Origin: Epiperipatus broadwayi
Lineage: Eukaryota > Onychophora > Udeonychophora > Euonychophora > Peripatidae
Direction of reading: 5' to 3'
Assembly (NCBI GenBank): GCA_028023455.1
Contig: JAQFVV010012423.1
Span: forward strand, 7,110,269 to 7,174,268
DNA length: 64,000 nucleotides
Shown piece after piece: positions 36,470 through 49,468 of the stretch (positions are counted from its first letter, which is position 1; every line of letters begins with the position of its first letter). A program made the translations under genes and the position numbers. The notes beneath the pieces are model-generated. The model searched no databases. It was not told the DNA's origin and saw nothing but the letters and a program-made list of their open reading frames with translations.

Positions 36470-37721
36470 CTAACATAATATTTTTATTTCTTTTAAGAAC
36501 TTTTTTTATTATTACCAAAGATTCTAATACATTGGCAAGCCAATTCTAGGTTTCAGCTTAAGTTATGTAGTTAATTATTTCTAATATATCAAGCAAGAGG
36601 CATTGCTTTCAAATATTTAACCATAAATATATCATATTTTTTAAAAAAAACATGCTCAATTATTTCCAATAAGTACAGTGAACTAAATATATATTATATA
36701 ATTAAATCCGACATTTTCTTTCTTTGGTTCTGAGATCACTATTATAAAAATGCATGTTTTTTTTAAAGTAGATCTATTATTTTTCAAATTTTAATTTTCT
36801 TGCATTTATCATTAACAAATCTTGGTCCTGATGCAATATGTTTTCATATTAAACCTACTGCTTAATCAATCCAAATATTGGTATAGATATTTAATATGAA
36901 GACTACATAAATTGATTTTTGATCATCCTTTATAGCCCAGTATAAATCTGAATATCTTCATTTATACATAATTTATTAAAAGTCTGCATTTGATTTTTTT
37001 TTCCCATGAATATATTTTATTATGTTACTGTGTCTTACAACATAGTCTTTTGGTCTGTGAATTAATTAATGGTTTTGGCTTTTCTTATTCAGTATTTGAC
37101 TTTCTTTCCATCCAATTAATTGTTTCTCTAATCATATATCTCAAATGCTTTCAGCCTTTTAATATCAGCAGATAAAAGAGTCTATATCTGATTCATCTTA
37201 TTTTATTTTATATGGATAGCTTTTTTAATTTCAAATGTCATTTCTATTATATTATTTAAAAATAATTATTTTTTTTTCTTTCTCTTTATTACTCTTATAA
37301 TTTAGAGATAACTTTTTTTAACTTTTTAAATTAAAAATATTAAAATAATTAATTTCAACCCCAGCCATTTCTTATTTTGCTGTTTACATTTTAAAAAGAC
37401 AGCTTTTTTTGTATATATTTGCTAGCTTTTGACTTCATTTTAAAAGGTTTACCAATAAATCCCACATTTTCAGAGATCAGTTACAACATAAAATAAATGT
37501 CAATAATTTTTTTTAGTTATATAATTAAAATATAAAAGTATTTTTATATTAAATTAATATTTGTATAAGATTATTTATTTTAAAAAATAATATTATCTAA
37601 TCATTATTATTAACTTCAATTTTTCAAAACATATGTAATTACTATGATATTAAAATTATATATATATAATCCCTATTTTCTCTGTTATCTAATTGATAAA
37701 TTATGAACGTTTATTTGATGT
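36470..37721. other. No recognisable gene
   Basis: A+T-rich sequence; the plus ORF at 36990-37175 has no motif. Confidence 0.35.
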
Positions 37722-37895
37722 CATATATATATATATTGCTTATAACAGTCCTTTCATATACACTTCAATGCAAACAAATTTTCTTAAAACCTTTTTTATT
37801 TTCCTTACAGTTTCAACTGTCCAGCAATCTTCATCAGAGCTCTATTCTTCTTCCCTGCTTTAATTAAGAACTGTTATAAGCAATATATATATATG
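37722..37895. repeat. Short fold-back element with TA-run ends
   Basis: The ends TATTGCTTATAACAGT (about 37734-37749) and ACTGTTATAAGCAATA (about 37870-37885) are perfect inverted repeats, extended by TA runs. The interior holds CAGTTTCAACTGTCCAGC and CATCAGAGCTCT, also present in the 6866-7151 fold-back. The two share an interior but not the same ends. Confidence 0.65.
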
Positions 37896-38021
37896 AATAT
37901 ATAAAGATTTGCAAAGAAAGTGAAAAAGAAGAATAAGAGAATATATTTGTTTGATATCATGTGTTAAATTCACAATCAATTAAAAAAAAACTGCCAAGGA
38001 AGTAATTCTGCCATTTAAAAA

Positions 38022-38395
38022 TGCTCAGAAAAAAACATGTGCTTTTAACTACAGAGGTTTAGTATTTAAATTATGAAAAAAATGTGATTACAGCACATAA
38101 ATTCATGTTTGAAGTGTGATTTTTTAGTCAGGGGAAAAAAATAGATACTATAGTAGTGTATTTACATTTAGTTTTGGTTAGTGAATTATTATTTTTACGT
38201 GAAGAATTAATAAAAACCCTCAGAAAAAAATCAGTACAAGGACTTTGAACTACAGAGGTATAATATTTAAATCATGAAGAAAATGTGATTACAGTACATA
38301 AATTCATGTTTGAAATGTGCTATTTAATGAGGGGGGATAGATGCTTTAGTACCATATTTACATTTAATTTTGTTTAGCATATATGGATGGCTACA
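38022..38395. repeat. Tandem duplication, period about 197 bp
   Basis: Copy 1 (38022-38218) and copy 2 (38219-38395) both contain CTCAGAAAAAAA, AACTACAGAGGT, GTGATTACAG, ACATAAATTCATGTTTGAA and an ATTTACATTTA block. Many small differences show the duplication is not recent. Confidence 0.65.
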
Positions 38396-38463
38396 TATCT
38401 CATGTTTAATATATAATCACTAAACATGACATGATCACCATCTTATACTAGCACATAATTGTT

Positions 38464-38785
38464 ATTAAACAAGGCAAAACTCTCCATACAATAGTGCCAC
38501 CCTGTGCCAATCAAAGTAATCAATGGATGCCAGACAGCTTGTGCATAAAATCCCTATCTAGTGCCTACTCATCCAATATCCCCAGACTAGTTCCTGCTTA
38601 ATAGTTGCAGTGCTCTCAGATCCAAAGCTCCTCAGTGACAAAGGCCACGAGCCAGAAACTAGTCTGGGGATATTGGATAAGTAGGCACTAGATAGGGATT
38701 TTATGCACAAGCCTTCTGGCATCCATTGATTACTCTGATTGGCACAGGGTGGCACTACTGAATGGAGAGTTTTGCCTTGTTTAAT
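38464..38785. repeat. Fold-back element, 322 bp, G+C-richer than flanks
   Basis: The left arm (38464 to about 38600) and right arm (about 38653-38785) are near-perfect reverse complements, from ATTAAACAAGGCAAAACTCT at the outside to CCCCAGACTAGT at the inside. The spacer is about 50 bp. The minus ORF 38558-38755 is a read-through of the hairpin. The high arm identity suggests a young MITE or a young inverted duplication. Confidence 0.75.
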
Positions 38786-40079
38786 ATATAATATTAAAAT
38801 ATTTTATTTAATTTCCATTAAATCTTAAAAAGTTTTGGTCAGCATATAATTGAAATCAAAACAGTGACATTCAGCCAAATCTTTTGTTTAATTTATATCA
38901 AATCTTTAAAAAAAATTTAAAGCAACCAATTAAAAAAAAACACTGGGCTTTACATAGCGCAGGTAGTACAATCTGGTGTATATATATAATGTCTGCTCTA
39001 ATGACCATGCATTAAACATTTGTACTCAGATTTTTTTTGCATATTTTTAACATGCATTTATTTTTATTAAACTTTTGCCAATAAGTTGAAAATGTTTTAA
39101 ATTATTTTTGTACTTAAAGCTGCTAATGATTAAGTTGCATTTTACAACTTGTTTTGATCTATGCTTTAATAGGATTCTATTCTATCATTTATTTATTCTG
39201 GTCAATTGACAAATGATAGGTCAAGACATTTATATATATACTTAAGAAAAATTTGCTTCTTTAAATCAATTTATGGTTTTAGAAATAATAGCATCAGATT
39301 TGTGAATGAAGTCAGATCACTGCCAGTAATAAATTTAAATTAATTAAAATTTATTCACAATTGATATTTCTCACAAGATGCTTGTTAATCTTGCAACAAT
39401 ATGTGTGGAATTTGATCTAAAGAAAATTATTTTTATTTTGTAAATATGCAAAAAAATAAAATTTTGTGAATAAATTTATTCTAATATAATGTAAAACCTG
39501 ATTCTCTAAAACCATATTGAATCTCTGGCACCACTCATTAATAATTAGAGGCAAAAAAATTCTAATAAGTATTTTTGCTGCAATAAATAATAATTTTTAT
39601 TATTATGATTCTTGCAGCATTTTTTATCCTTTTTATTTTTATAAATTAAAACTTTCATGAATCCATGTACTTAACTAAAAAATTTCAGTCGTTAGAAATG
39701 AACATATTTAATCAAAACCTGCTATTTCAGTTTTAAGTTAGAAATATTTGATTTTCATCAAAAACTATAACTCAGTACAAACCTAAAATGATTCAGTAGA
39801 ATAGAGACACCATTAAAAATTATTATTGGTATTCTTTATATATATAAAAATTCATTAATAACAAAAGTATATACAAATAGAATAAATGTAGAGGCAAAGA
39901 TTTTCTGAAACTACAACTGTAATGAATACAATGAGTTGTTTAACTTCAATGACGTATATTCCAAATTTCTAATATAATCATGATGAATGGTTTTCAATGT
40001 GTGAATAATAACAGATGCATTACAGGACTGAAAGTATTTTATATATTTTTTAAATAATTGTTTGAAGTTGATTGTACAC
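38786..40079. other. No recognisable gene
   Basis: A+T-rich. A small inverted pair TCTATCATTTATT / AATGATAG lies at 39180-39220. A patch near 39480-39560 is slightly richer in G+C, with no identifiable content. Confidence 0.35.
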
Positions 40080-41100
40080 TTATGAAACACAAATAGAATA
40101 GAGATGAGAAGTATGGGCAGGTTTAAAAAAGGTGTATCAATTATTCTGGATAATTATTGCACAAAACATATGTGAGTTCAGAATTTAGCTTGAATTGGTC
40201 ATTAAGAAATATTTTTGTTGGAACTGTACTCTGTAATAATTTCAACCATGATTGAAGAACACAAGGATTCTAGAACTTGGTTAGAGTCTTAGCAACTGGA
40301 AAGGTTGTCCATAGATATTTGAATGCATAATCACCTTATTTAAATCTTTAAATGATTTTCCAATTGGAGATTTATTGTTATACTTGTTTAATAGATCAGC
40401 ATGCTTAATGGTATGACCTGTGAAAAAGGAACGTTTAATATGAAATTGAAATAAGCAGAGCAGTGGTATTGGAAGGAAGGTGGCACTAAATATTAGTATT
40501 CTTGTATTACTATTCAAAAGGTGATCAAAGTTTAAAATATCATTTTAAAGAGAATTATTTACTGACTTAATGTTATTTTTTAAGATGCATATATTACATA
40601 GAATAAAAAATAAAATATCAAAATCGCCCTGCCAAATGTTATGTTATATATTTGAATTTTCAACTAGTGATATGCATTGGGTCTATTTATTACACACCAT
40701 GTATTAAAAGAAGATTTAAAGTGGCCATGATTATTAAATGATTGTATCTTTTTTGCAGTTTTAATTCACCAACCATAAGACATGTATGACAGTCTTTAAA
40801 CTCCTGCCTTTAAATCTCTAGATTGCTTATGAAGCTTCTTTTTCTGTTAAGTAAAGAATTCAATCAAGATTTTTCCTTTTTTAAATAAACCCATGAATAT
40901 ATTTGTGTGACTACAGCACATTTCTGAATGGAATTCTGTCTCAACAATGTGACAAGTTTGAATATGCAAATTAGCAATTTTAATGTTTAATAGCTATTGA
41001 AATTTAGCATGAGTAATAGTGTCTTCTAATAAATATGTTTGGTATAGAACTTATTTTAATCTTGGAATGGAAATATTACACAAGCAATTCAACGACCAAG
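40080..41100 (-). pseudogene. Decayed coding-like region, probably a retroelement
   Basis: The minus-strand frame at 40281-40517 (78 codons, with segments FLPIPLLCLFQFHIKRSF and NNKSPIGKSFKDLNKVIM) continues after one stop as DSNQVLESLCSSIMVEII to about 40170. Further upstream (40640-40810) pieces such as CHTCLMVGELKLQKRYNH look coding but broken. The amino-acid mix is not chance-like. I suspect a Penelope-like or LINE protein but see no decisive motif. Confidence 0.3.
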
Positions 41101-43179
41101 CAGTCTTCTTTCAGGTGATGAACTAAAAAAGCATATCTATCTTAAATCTTGACAACTTCTTAACACCAGATTTCTGATCTGCATTTAGATATCTTAAACA
41201 AATTACAACAAGTAAAGATCATATAATTTAATTACCTGTATTTTAAAAAACAAAAACAAAATACTGGTCTTTATTTGTCAAACATCATCACTATTACTGG
41301 TAATACAACTGATTCCACATTTAAATGATAAATTTGCAATAAATATTAAGCAAATCAGATTTGGTATGATAGGTCATTTTTAGATCACATTTCATATTTA
41401 GGAAAGCAATAGAATATTTAAATAAAGTTACCTAAATATATAATCATTGCCAAAATTGTTTCAAATCTAGTTCTAAAATGGTGTGTAATTGATTTTATTG
41501 CCTCGTGAAATCATTCTTATTTTCTAAGTGTCCCCATCGTTGCCTTTTTTAAACCAAAACATTTGCATTATTACATATTTAGATAAATTTGAGTACGAAA
41601 AGAAATTCAGAATTAATATATTTTCAAATAAAAAATGTTGTGGTTTCAATCCCATAGTTATAACTGGCACTGAGAGATTACTAATAGTATAAGAAGTCTA
41701 AGATGATCTAAGTGCTTGAAGTTAATTAGAAAGAAAAAGAATATGAAGAAAAAACAAGAAAGAAATTTGAATATCTTAATTTTGATTTTTTTTTCCATCA
41801 GAGTTAGTTATAGTTTAATTATTGACAAAAAGAGATGTTAAGACAAATTGATATATGAGATTTGCATAAAATGTATTTCATAATCTTCTTTTTAAAATGT
41901 TTGCATACTGTAAAATTAGTGAGGTTATATATAAATATAAAATCATATAACAATATAGAACTGATGAAGCATTAAATATTTCATGTATTGCTCAACATAG
42001 AAATTATCCCAAGTTTAAAAATGTAATTGAGACACTGTAAATAACATATCACTTAATTTCCAAATCAATACATTTGTTATGCAAATAATGAGACTTGATG
42101 ACATGAAAAATTATATTTATAAATGAATGATTTATCAACTCGCAGTTCATAAGAAGTTCAAACATCAGAAAAGACAGAACACTGTTGAGGTCCTTGGGTT
42201 TGAGCTGCAGAATCTTTCATAACTATCATTGCACCAAACCATGATATTAGTTAAATAATTCAAGAAAATAATGTTTTTCATTTATAGTTCACTTAGTCAT
42301 ACACTTTCTCATACATAATTTTAAAATTAAACACTTTCTTCCAACTTTAAAAAAAAAAAAACGATGATAGAAATAAGCAATCATAGTTATACAAAATAAT
42401 AATAAATATTGATCGGTTTAATGACTCAACCAGGATATGAAAAAAAAAAAACATTTAAATTTTATTCTAACAAAGTACTTTTTAAAAAAATCTTACATTT
42501 ATATGCAGTTACAAAATCACTGTAAATAGCATATACAATCAATTATATTTAAAAATAATACAGTCATGTTTGTAATTAATACATTTGATCAGATTATATC
42601 TTATTATGCAGTTCTTCATTTAAGAAAATCTTATAATTATTACTTAGTTGATTATATTATAAAATTATATATACAAATATATACTCTATTTTATCGGATA
42701 AATAGTTCTTAAATAAATAATTTGATTTTTCAATAGACAATTGTAAAAATAAGCAATAAAATGTTATCAACAGACAATAAAAACAAAATTTAGTGTTCAA
42801 AATCCCTCATTGAATAAAGAAAAATAATCTATCACACACTGTAGATAATATGCACACACAAAAAATACATACACACATATTTCATCAGTGTACAACTATG
42901 GAGAAAAAATGTCCTTTTATGTTATATCATTTTAATAATTAATTAGTATTTTTTTGCTTTTCATTATGTTGATTTGCCAGCACTAATAAAAAATGAGTAG
43001 TTGTTATATTTATGTGGATGATTGGCTTTGCTCTAAGTCAATTATTGATAGTTTGTTACTTGATATGTATAAATTCAAAGTGATTTTTCTATTTTTTTAT
43101 GCATATAAAATGAAGCTGATACCTTTCCACATTTTTGATTTAATTATATTTTACATTTTATTTTATTGAAAATAGTAAA
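41101..43179. other. No supported gene
   Basis: A+T-rich with A runs near 42350 and 42440. A patch at 41520-41640 (GGCAACGATGGGGACAC on the minus strand) and a tRNA-like patch near 42180-42240 stand out in composition but cannot be assigned. Confidence 0.35.
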
Positions 43180-43475
43180 TGAAGAAAGAATATTGATTGA
43201 GAAAATTAGAAATAGAAATTGAGTTGGACATATATTAAGAAGAAAGTATAGTTTACTAAAAGATGTTTTGGAGGGAATGATGAGTAGAGACAAGAAGAAA
43301 GGACCAAAAAGATTGACATTGTTGAATAATATAAGAGATGGAAAGGGTTATGTGGAATTGAAGAGATGATTAATGAAAGGAATGGAGTGAAAAAATGAAA
43401 AATGGATGGATTGGTCATGTGACTACTCTACTGAAACTGTTCATGGCACTAAATATTATTGATTGATTGATTGAT
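43180..43475 (+). mobile_element. 3' end of a LINE with TTGA-repeat tail
   Basis: The plus-strand frame from about 43195 reads IEKIRNRN, a stop, VGHILRRKYSLLKDVLEG, then KKKGPKRLTLLNNI and GYVELKR. This is the familiar W-x-GHILRR...LLKDVIEG C-terminus of a non-LTR retrotransposon polyprotein. It ends in an ATTGATTGATTGATTGA tail (about 43458-43474). Only the last about 280 bases are present, so this is a strongly 5'-truncated insertion. Confidence 0.75.
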
Positions 43476-43606
43476 TTAAAAAACATTCACTTTTCTATTC
43501 TGAACTAATGAATAAATTTATTCAGAAATTAAATCATTTTTAAATTTACAGACTTATCTTAAAAATTCCCAAAAAATCTTATAATAGTAAAGGTTTATAA
43601 CTAGTG

Positions 43607-44258
43607 TTTTGTAAAAATGTCAGACAAGTTTGTGGACTCCAAAAAAACTAGAATTTATTAGAGTTGTTTTTAGATCGCACGCTGATAACTGAGGAATTTA
43701 ATTAAGGCATTAATGTAATGGCGAATGATAATTCCAATAAATATTTGCTGATTGCAAATATTTCTAGATAAGAGACCTTACCTTATTGGACAATGTGATT
43801 AATTGCTGCAGTTATCAGAAAGCTATAAAAAGACTGTTAACAACTACATAGTATAGAGAGTATTAGAGGCAGTATTTGAATGTAGACATTCCTGTTCAAT
43901 TCCAGTAGGAGACATCTCGCACCAGTGCTTTCAGGTAAAGAGCAGTGCCCAGTGGAAATGTAGTCCACGGGTATAGCTGAAGAAGACCACAGCCTGAGGA
44001 AATCATCCGGATAGCAGCTGAATAAAGAGTTGAGTTTCCAGCGGTTTTCAAGTGGAGTTACTGGTAGACTGTTGCAGAGACGGAAGCTGTAAGGAGCTTA
44101 AGGTCAGTCGCAGTGCTATACTACGAAGCGTTTGTGTGCAGCTAAACTGGACTGCGGCCAAGGTATGCATAAACCTAGCCCATTGTGAAGCATTTTTGTA
44201 GCAGCCAGCCTGAATGAACATCAAGAGAATTGAACATTAGCGAACTGTAGAGATTAGA
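43607..44258 (+). repeat. LTR-like repeat (copy 1)
   Basis: About 650 bp matches 57801-58490 at high identity. It opens TGTAAAAATGTCAGAC (43610) and has a TATA-like CTATAAAAAG at 43823-43832 and an AATAAA at 44021-44026 followed by a G+C-rich stretch. The order TG start, TATA box, AATAAA is that of a retrovirus-type LTR, so a solo LTR of a Gypsy-like element is the best guess. No gag or pol lies beside it, and no clean target duplication is seen; the right end is uncertain. Confidence 0.5.
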
Positions 44259-44339
44259 GTTGTTGCAGACTATTCGCTATTCTGATTATTTAAAAACATT
44301 GTGTCTTAATGTATATAGACATACATATGGATACATCAA

Positions 44340-44490
44340 TAACAATTTCTAGACATTCTACACCCCGTAATTTAAAAACAAAAGCCCTTTATATGCTTCA
44401 AACATAAATCTGGGATTTTAAATGGTGTTAAATGTGTGGACGTGCATTATCCTGCTAAAAATTATCATGTGATTACTCTTAAAAGCCAAA
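44340..44490 (-). pseudogene. Tc1/mariner transposase fragment
   Basis: On the minus strand 44431-44454 reads QDNARPHI, the block around the second catalytic Asp of Tc1/mariner DD[D/E] transposases (usually QDNARPHT). Stops follow at once and frames change on both sides. Only this scrap is recognisable. Confidence 0.45.
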
Positions 44491-44574
44491 CAATTCAGCT
44501 GTATGGTTTTGTTTACATGCAGTAACATCACATCTTAATACATTGTACAGGCTTAACACCTGCATTTATATATA

Positions 44575-44636
44575 TAATATATGCGGGATTCGAAATCATC
44601 ACTTACAGTACCATCCAGTTGCGCCACTGATTATAT
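44575..44636 (-). repeat. tRNA-like body (SINE-type remnant)
   Basis: On the minus strand AGTGGCGCAACTGGATGGTA matches a pol III A box, and GATTTCGAATCCCGC about 30 bases later matches a B box well. The anticodon region is not paired convincingly. Of the tRNA-like patches in the window this keeps the best internal promoter. Confidence 0.5.
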
Positions 44637-46549
44637 TGTAATGTTTGTAAATCAATAGAAATCATTGAGAAAGCCGCTGAAGACTTTAGCCTACCTTCCT
44701 GTTATTTATATTGTCCATCTAATCCTTTAAGCAGTAATTTATATGTGTGCTACTGTCTGGTATTAAATAGATCAATCAGAGATAACATGTGACTGTTTGC
44801 ATCAGTGTGATGATTCTTTGTGAAATCATTACTGCAAACATTGTAACTTGAGCAATGTGTTTTATAAAGATTCTTTAAACTTTGATAAAATAATTATTAT
44901 TTCTCAAAATCACTTTACTTTCTTCAATTCATACCAATTTAAGGAGTGGGGGGTGGGGTGAGGATAGAATATATTGATATTCTCACATCTCTCTCGTTCT
45001 TCATTCTTCTTTAGATTTATCATGCCCCCCCCCCCGTTATATATTGAATTATTTTTTTAATCTAATATAAATTTGATTATGTATTGGATCATTTCATAAC
45101 AGTTTGCCTGTAGGAGGAGTTGGTTGAAAGCAGTATTATATCGCATGTTTTTTTTTTTTTTTTACATAAACCAGACATTTCAAAAATTAAAAAAAAATTA
45201 TCTTAAAATTGTAACCTTAAGCATCAAATGTTATTGCTCTTTTTAACTGGTTTTATTCTCACTTCTTAATTATTTTTACTCTCTAATTGATAACTATTTG
45301 TAATATAAATTAGTAAAACTAATCAACAGTAGTGCAATCTCATTCTTAAGATTTTCATTAAATAATAATAGTTCAAAGTTCATCGCATCATTTCAATTAG
45401 CATTATCGTATTCAAATATTTAAAGCAACTTGTTATATATAATCTAAGATTATCTTTTAGCTTAAAGAAATATTTTTTCTTCTTGTTTCTTTAACTTGTA
45501 GTCTCCTACTGATAACCTCTCATTAATCATCCTGTATGGTAGTAAAATATTGTACTTGTGAGAAAAAGTACAAAAAAGTATTAGTTTCTTAAAAGTTAAT
45601 AACAAATGTATGAGATCTGTAACTTTGAAATAGGTCTCTAGAGATTTATAGCTTTGCTATAACTGACCTTTCCGGTTAGCTCCAAGTTTGAAAGTGCAGT
45701 ATTTTAAACTGAATTTATGAGTATTTTTAATGGAAATGTTAAAAATCCCGCATTGAACTGGCTTGTATAATTTAACTTCATTTAATCATTTTTCCAAACT
45801 GTGCGCAAATAAATAATATATAGTTGAGCCTGAATAAACTATATCTGTAAAAATTTCTATTGTTCATTGTTGTAAATTTTTTAAAATTGAATGCAAAAAT
45901 TGTTGCTAGAATTTAATCCATTGAAAATTGCTAAATTATTACAGTACGTAATTACAATATAATAAAGTCTCGTGCTCGCATATCACATGACCTTTCAAGC
46001 AAGCAAACTACACGATTACTTTTTATTAGCTAATTTATCATTATTTAACAGAATTTGAGTGTGAAAAATAAATCCTCATTAAATATTATTTTTATACAAA
46101 TTAATAAAATGAAGGTTATTGTGTAAATTATAATAATGATATAATGAATCCTTAGAATTCGTTATATCGTATTTTACAAATGTGAAAAATGTCCTCTATA
46201 GCTTAGAAGTATTATTTTATCTTTATTGTCATCATCATTGTTAACCATTAACAATACTTGCAGTAGCAACTTACTTACACTATCTTTTACCAAGTGTAAA
46301 CATTCTTGGAATCTATTCTGTTTCAAGATAAAATTTAAGAAAAGCTAACTAAATTAATTTATATTGGATATCTTGAATAGATTATTAATACAATCTTTCC
46401 AATTCCCTCATAATATGATAGGCTTAACAAACTTTTAATAACAATTGCCCGAGAATCCATCTCTTATTGATATAAAAAACAATTTATTCCAAATTTTATA
46501 ACTAAATTTTTATCTACCAGAGATCTGGAAATTGTGACAAACTTCTAAA
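44637..46549. other. No supported gene
   Basis: A+T-rich with a C run near 45027 and a T run near 45150. Two minus-strand patches look mildly coding: about 45676-45716 (KYCTFKLGANRK, between an AG and a GTCAGT) and about 45450-45560 (LPYRMINERLSVGDYKLK). Neither fits the host-gene phase; they may be LINE scraps. Confidence 0.35.
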
Positions 46550-48340
46550 TTCACTGGATGATGCTAGAAAAGATAACTGAATAGAGATCATGGAAAAAAG
46601 AAAACTTTACAAAATCTAGACATAAAGACTGGACACTTTTATCTCTAAGAGAACTACTATTGTCACTGCTAATCAGATTACCGATCGTATACACCAGACT
46701 TTTAAACACAAGAGTGATAGAATGTAGAAAAATATATTTAGAGCAAGACTGCAAGCATCTCTTTCGCAATGTTTCTACAATATCAATCTGATAAAACCTG
46801 TATATAATAATGAATTTGCCCTTGATTATCATAAATCAAGAAAGGCCTGGGAGTAGCATACTTCCAGAGTTTTGATTAGGATCTAAAGTCAAAGCATGCT
46901 TGACAGAATTATTCAGTAACATTATTCTTATAGAAAGAATTTTGAAATTTGTCAAACAAACCATTAATGATACAAAAAATTATCACCCAATATCACTATT
47001 AAGTGCTCCCTACAAGTTTTTTGAAAAAACCACATTTGATAGAATTTTTCCAATAAGTGAGTATCAGCTTTCTATAGAGAATGTTAGTTTTAGGCTAGGA
47101 AGAAGTTACTGTAAATAAATTTCATCTTTGACATCTCACAAAAATTGTTGCTGCCTTTATTAATTTAAGCTTGCTTATAATTTTGTCTTCTAAAAGTTTC
47201 TAAAATTCTTAAATCAAGGGAAACTATTGACTAACTTGATAAAATTCTCTCAAATAATTCAAGTTATAATAGATGATCATCATAGTACATACAAAATTTT
47301 ACAAAACAGTCTACCACAAGTCTCACTTCTCTTATTTACTTTATTTAATATAATTATCAGTGACCTTCAGATGCATAATATAGAAGTTTATCTAGGCTGA
47401 TGATATTGCTTTGACTTTTCAGAAAATGATCATTCCTAAAATGAAAACACTCTTTTTTTTTCAATCCAATCTAATAAAAATAGAATATGCAATTTAAATA
47501 AGAGGAAATCATTCCATAATCTGAAAGTAAACTTTTGCAATAATAGTCTGAGATACAATACATCCCCATGTTATTTAGTAATAACATTACTCACTTATTT
47601 AAAATTAGATTAAAATTAATTTCTAAGAATAACCCTCTTGCAAAGCTAGCTGGAACTACTTGGGGTTGTGATGCAAATATTTTATAGACATCTTCCTGAA
47701 GAAAACTATGCCCCTATTGGAAAAGAAGTTCTCACACTAAACTTCTGGATACTCAGTTAAATATTATCATGAGAAATATTATTGAAATACTCAAGTCTAC
47801 TTCTTTGCAGTGGCTTCCTGCCCTTTCACATATTCTTCCATCAGATATCCAAAGAGAAATTGCCTCATAGAAAATTTATAAAAAAACTGTTAAGCAGATT
47901 GGATTAATAACTCAAGATATACTTTCATCATCTAAGACTTGAATTAAATTAAGATATATTTCTGGATGTTCAACTAAAATTCTACAATTGAAAAATTATG
48001 GCATAAAAACAGAATTCTTATGAGGTTCCAAATAAATATCTTTTTCCAGATTTAAAAATAAAGATAGTTGGATTTGCTTTTTCTAGATACAATTGGAATC
48101 TCAGCTACAGTTTCAGAACAACCCATGATCATTGTGCTCTTCTGCTTCATAAATAGGATTTAACAACCACTGATCTGAATAAACTCAAACTTGAAATCAC
48201 ATAGATAATGATTGATGAATTGAAGGACTTAATAAAGCCATTAGTGAATTGATCTCCTTATTGGAATCTTTAGAATTTTTGATACCATTTTGTTAATAGT
48301 TAAACTGAATAAAAACCCATAAACTAAATAGTAAATAAAT
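46550..48340 (+). pseudogene. Decayed Jockey-type LINE polyprotein
   Basis: Worn pieces of one RT polyprotein follow in order on the plus strand: NYHPISLLSAPYKFFEK and FRLGRSYC (46975-47110), an NSLPQ...LLLFTLFNIIISDL segment near 47305-47370, ADDIAL (the catalytic YxDD block, reached by a frame shift near 47400), then LDTQLNIIMRNIIEILKS and LQWLPALSHILPSDIQRE (47740-47860), and a LLHK segment near 48150. This order and these motifs match the mobile element jockey-type RT. Many stops and frame shifts show an old, dead copy. The ORF at 46900-47118 is its longest surviving piece. Confidence 0.8.
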
Positions 48341-49468
48341 TGTTTTAAAGTTTGGAATGATAGCCTATTTCTTATGATTATATGTTGGACTAATTTCTTC
48401 ATCTAACTGAATTGGTAAATGATTTTAGAAAAATTCAAACTTTATTTATATAACATTCAACTGTTAGTAATAAATAGCACACTGGTCAACACAGCATTTC
48501 AAGTAACATTATTCTTCTCTCTTAAGATGTTACTATATAGTTAGTGCAATAATTGAATTAGTGACCTTTAGATTTGGGAGTACTGAATTTAAAATGTTGC
48601 TCTTACCAACTAGGTTATATATATGTACATAATTTTTATATATAATTTTTTTGTTTTCCTTGTGGATTTTCACTTCTAAGGCTATGACTCTCTATATAAA
48701 ATCTTATACCAGGTTTTTATGAATGAATTAAAAAAAATTATGTTAACTTAAAAAAAAATTACTAATACATTTCTTTTAAACACTTTATATAATGGAATAC
48801 TATTTTTCATACTTACAATGCTGAAAAGTTGATTTAAAAAAAGAACATTTAATATTTAGCTTCAATATTGATGTATTTCTCATATTCATCTTTTTATAAG
48901 AAACTTGAGATCATCTTTACTATTAGCTATAAGGGACTGTTATCATAAGCACATCTAAGATTTTTCATGTTTGTTTTACTAATATTGATTCCACATTTGT
49001 CTATATAATTTGTCTTCCATTAAGAATTATTAAAATACAAGCTGAATAGCTAAAATGAAAAATGTTCTATATAACTCCTATGCCAATGTTAAACCAATTT
49101 ATAATCTAATCTAACTTTCGATTCTATTCCGATGTAAAGATTCCTTAAAGAGGAATGAAATCTTCTAATACACTCATTTTTTAACAGTCTTAAATTATAA
49201 GAAATACAACAAATATTTTTGTATTTCTCAACCTTTTTAATTATTCAACATTAATCAGCATTTGTTCCACAATCTTGTCTTTGACCAGTGATATATCAGA
49301 TAGTTTTCTTTCCATTATGAACTCTAATATAATTCAGCATTTTATAGCATAATTTTACTTGCATATGATAAAAGAGATTTGTATTACAGATGGTACACTG
49401 GTAAGATTTCATTTTTTAATATATAAATTATGTAATATTCAATAAATTTTACAAGAGCAGTGTTTAGA
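48341..49468. other. No recognisable gene
   Basis: A+T-rich intronic sequence. Contains the tRNA-like patch at 48540-48625. A minus-strand stretch at 49240-49330 reads MERKLSDISLVKDKIVEQML and may be coding-like; it could belong to the LINE remnant on the other side of the fold-back at 49469. Confidence 0.35.
48540..48625 (-). repeat. tRNA-like body (SINE-type remnant)
   Basis: On the minus strand CCTAGTTGGTAAGAGC is a good A-box/D-arm match, followed about 35 bases later by a worn B box (AAGGTCACTAATTC). No cloverleaf is intact. Confidence 0.4.
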
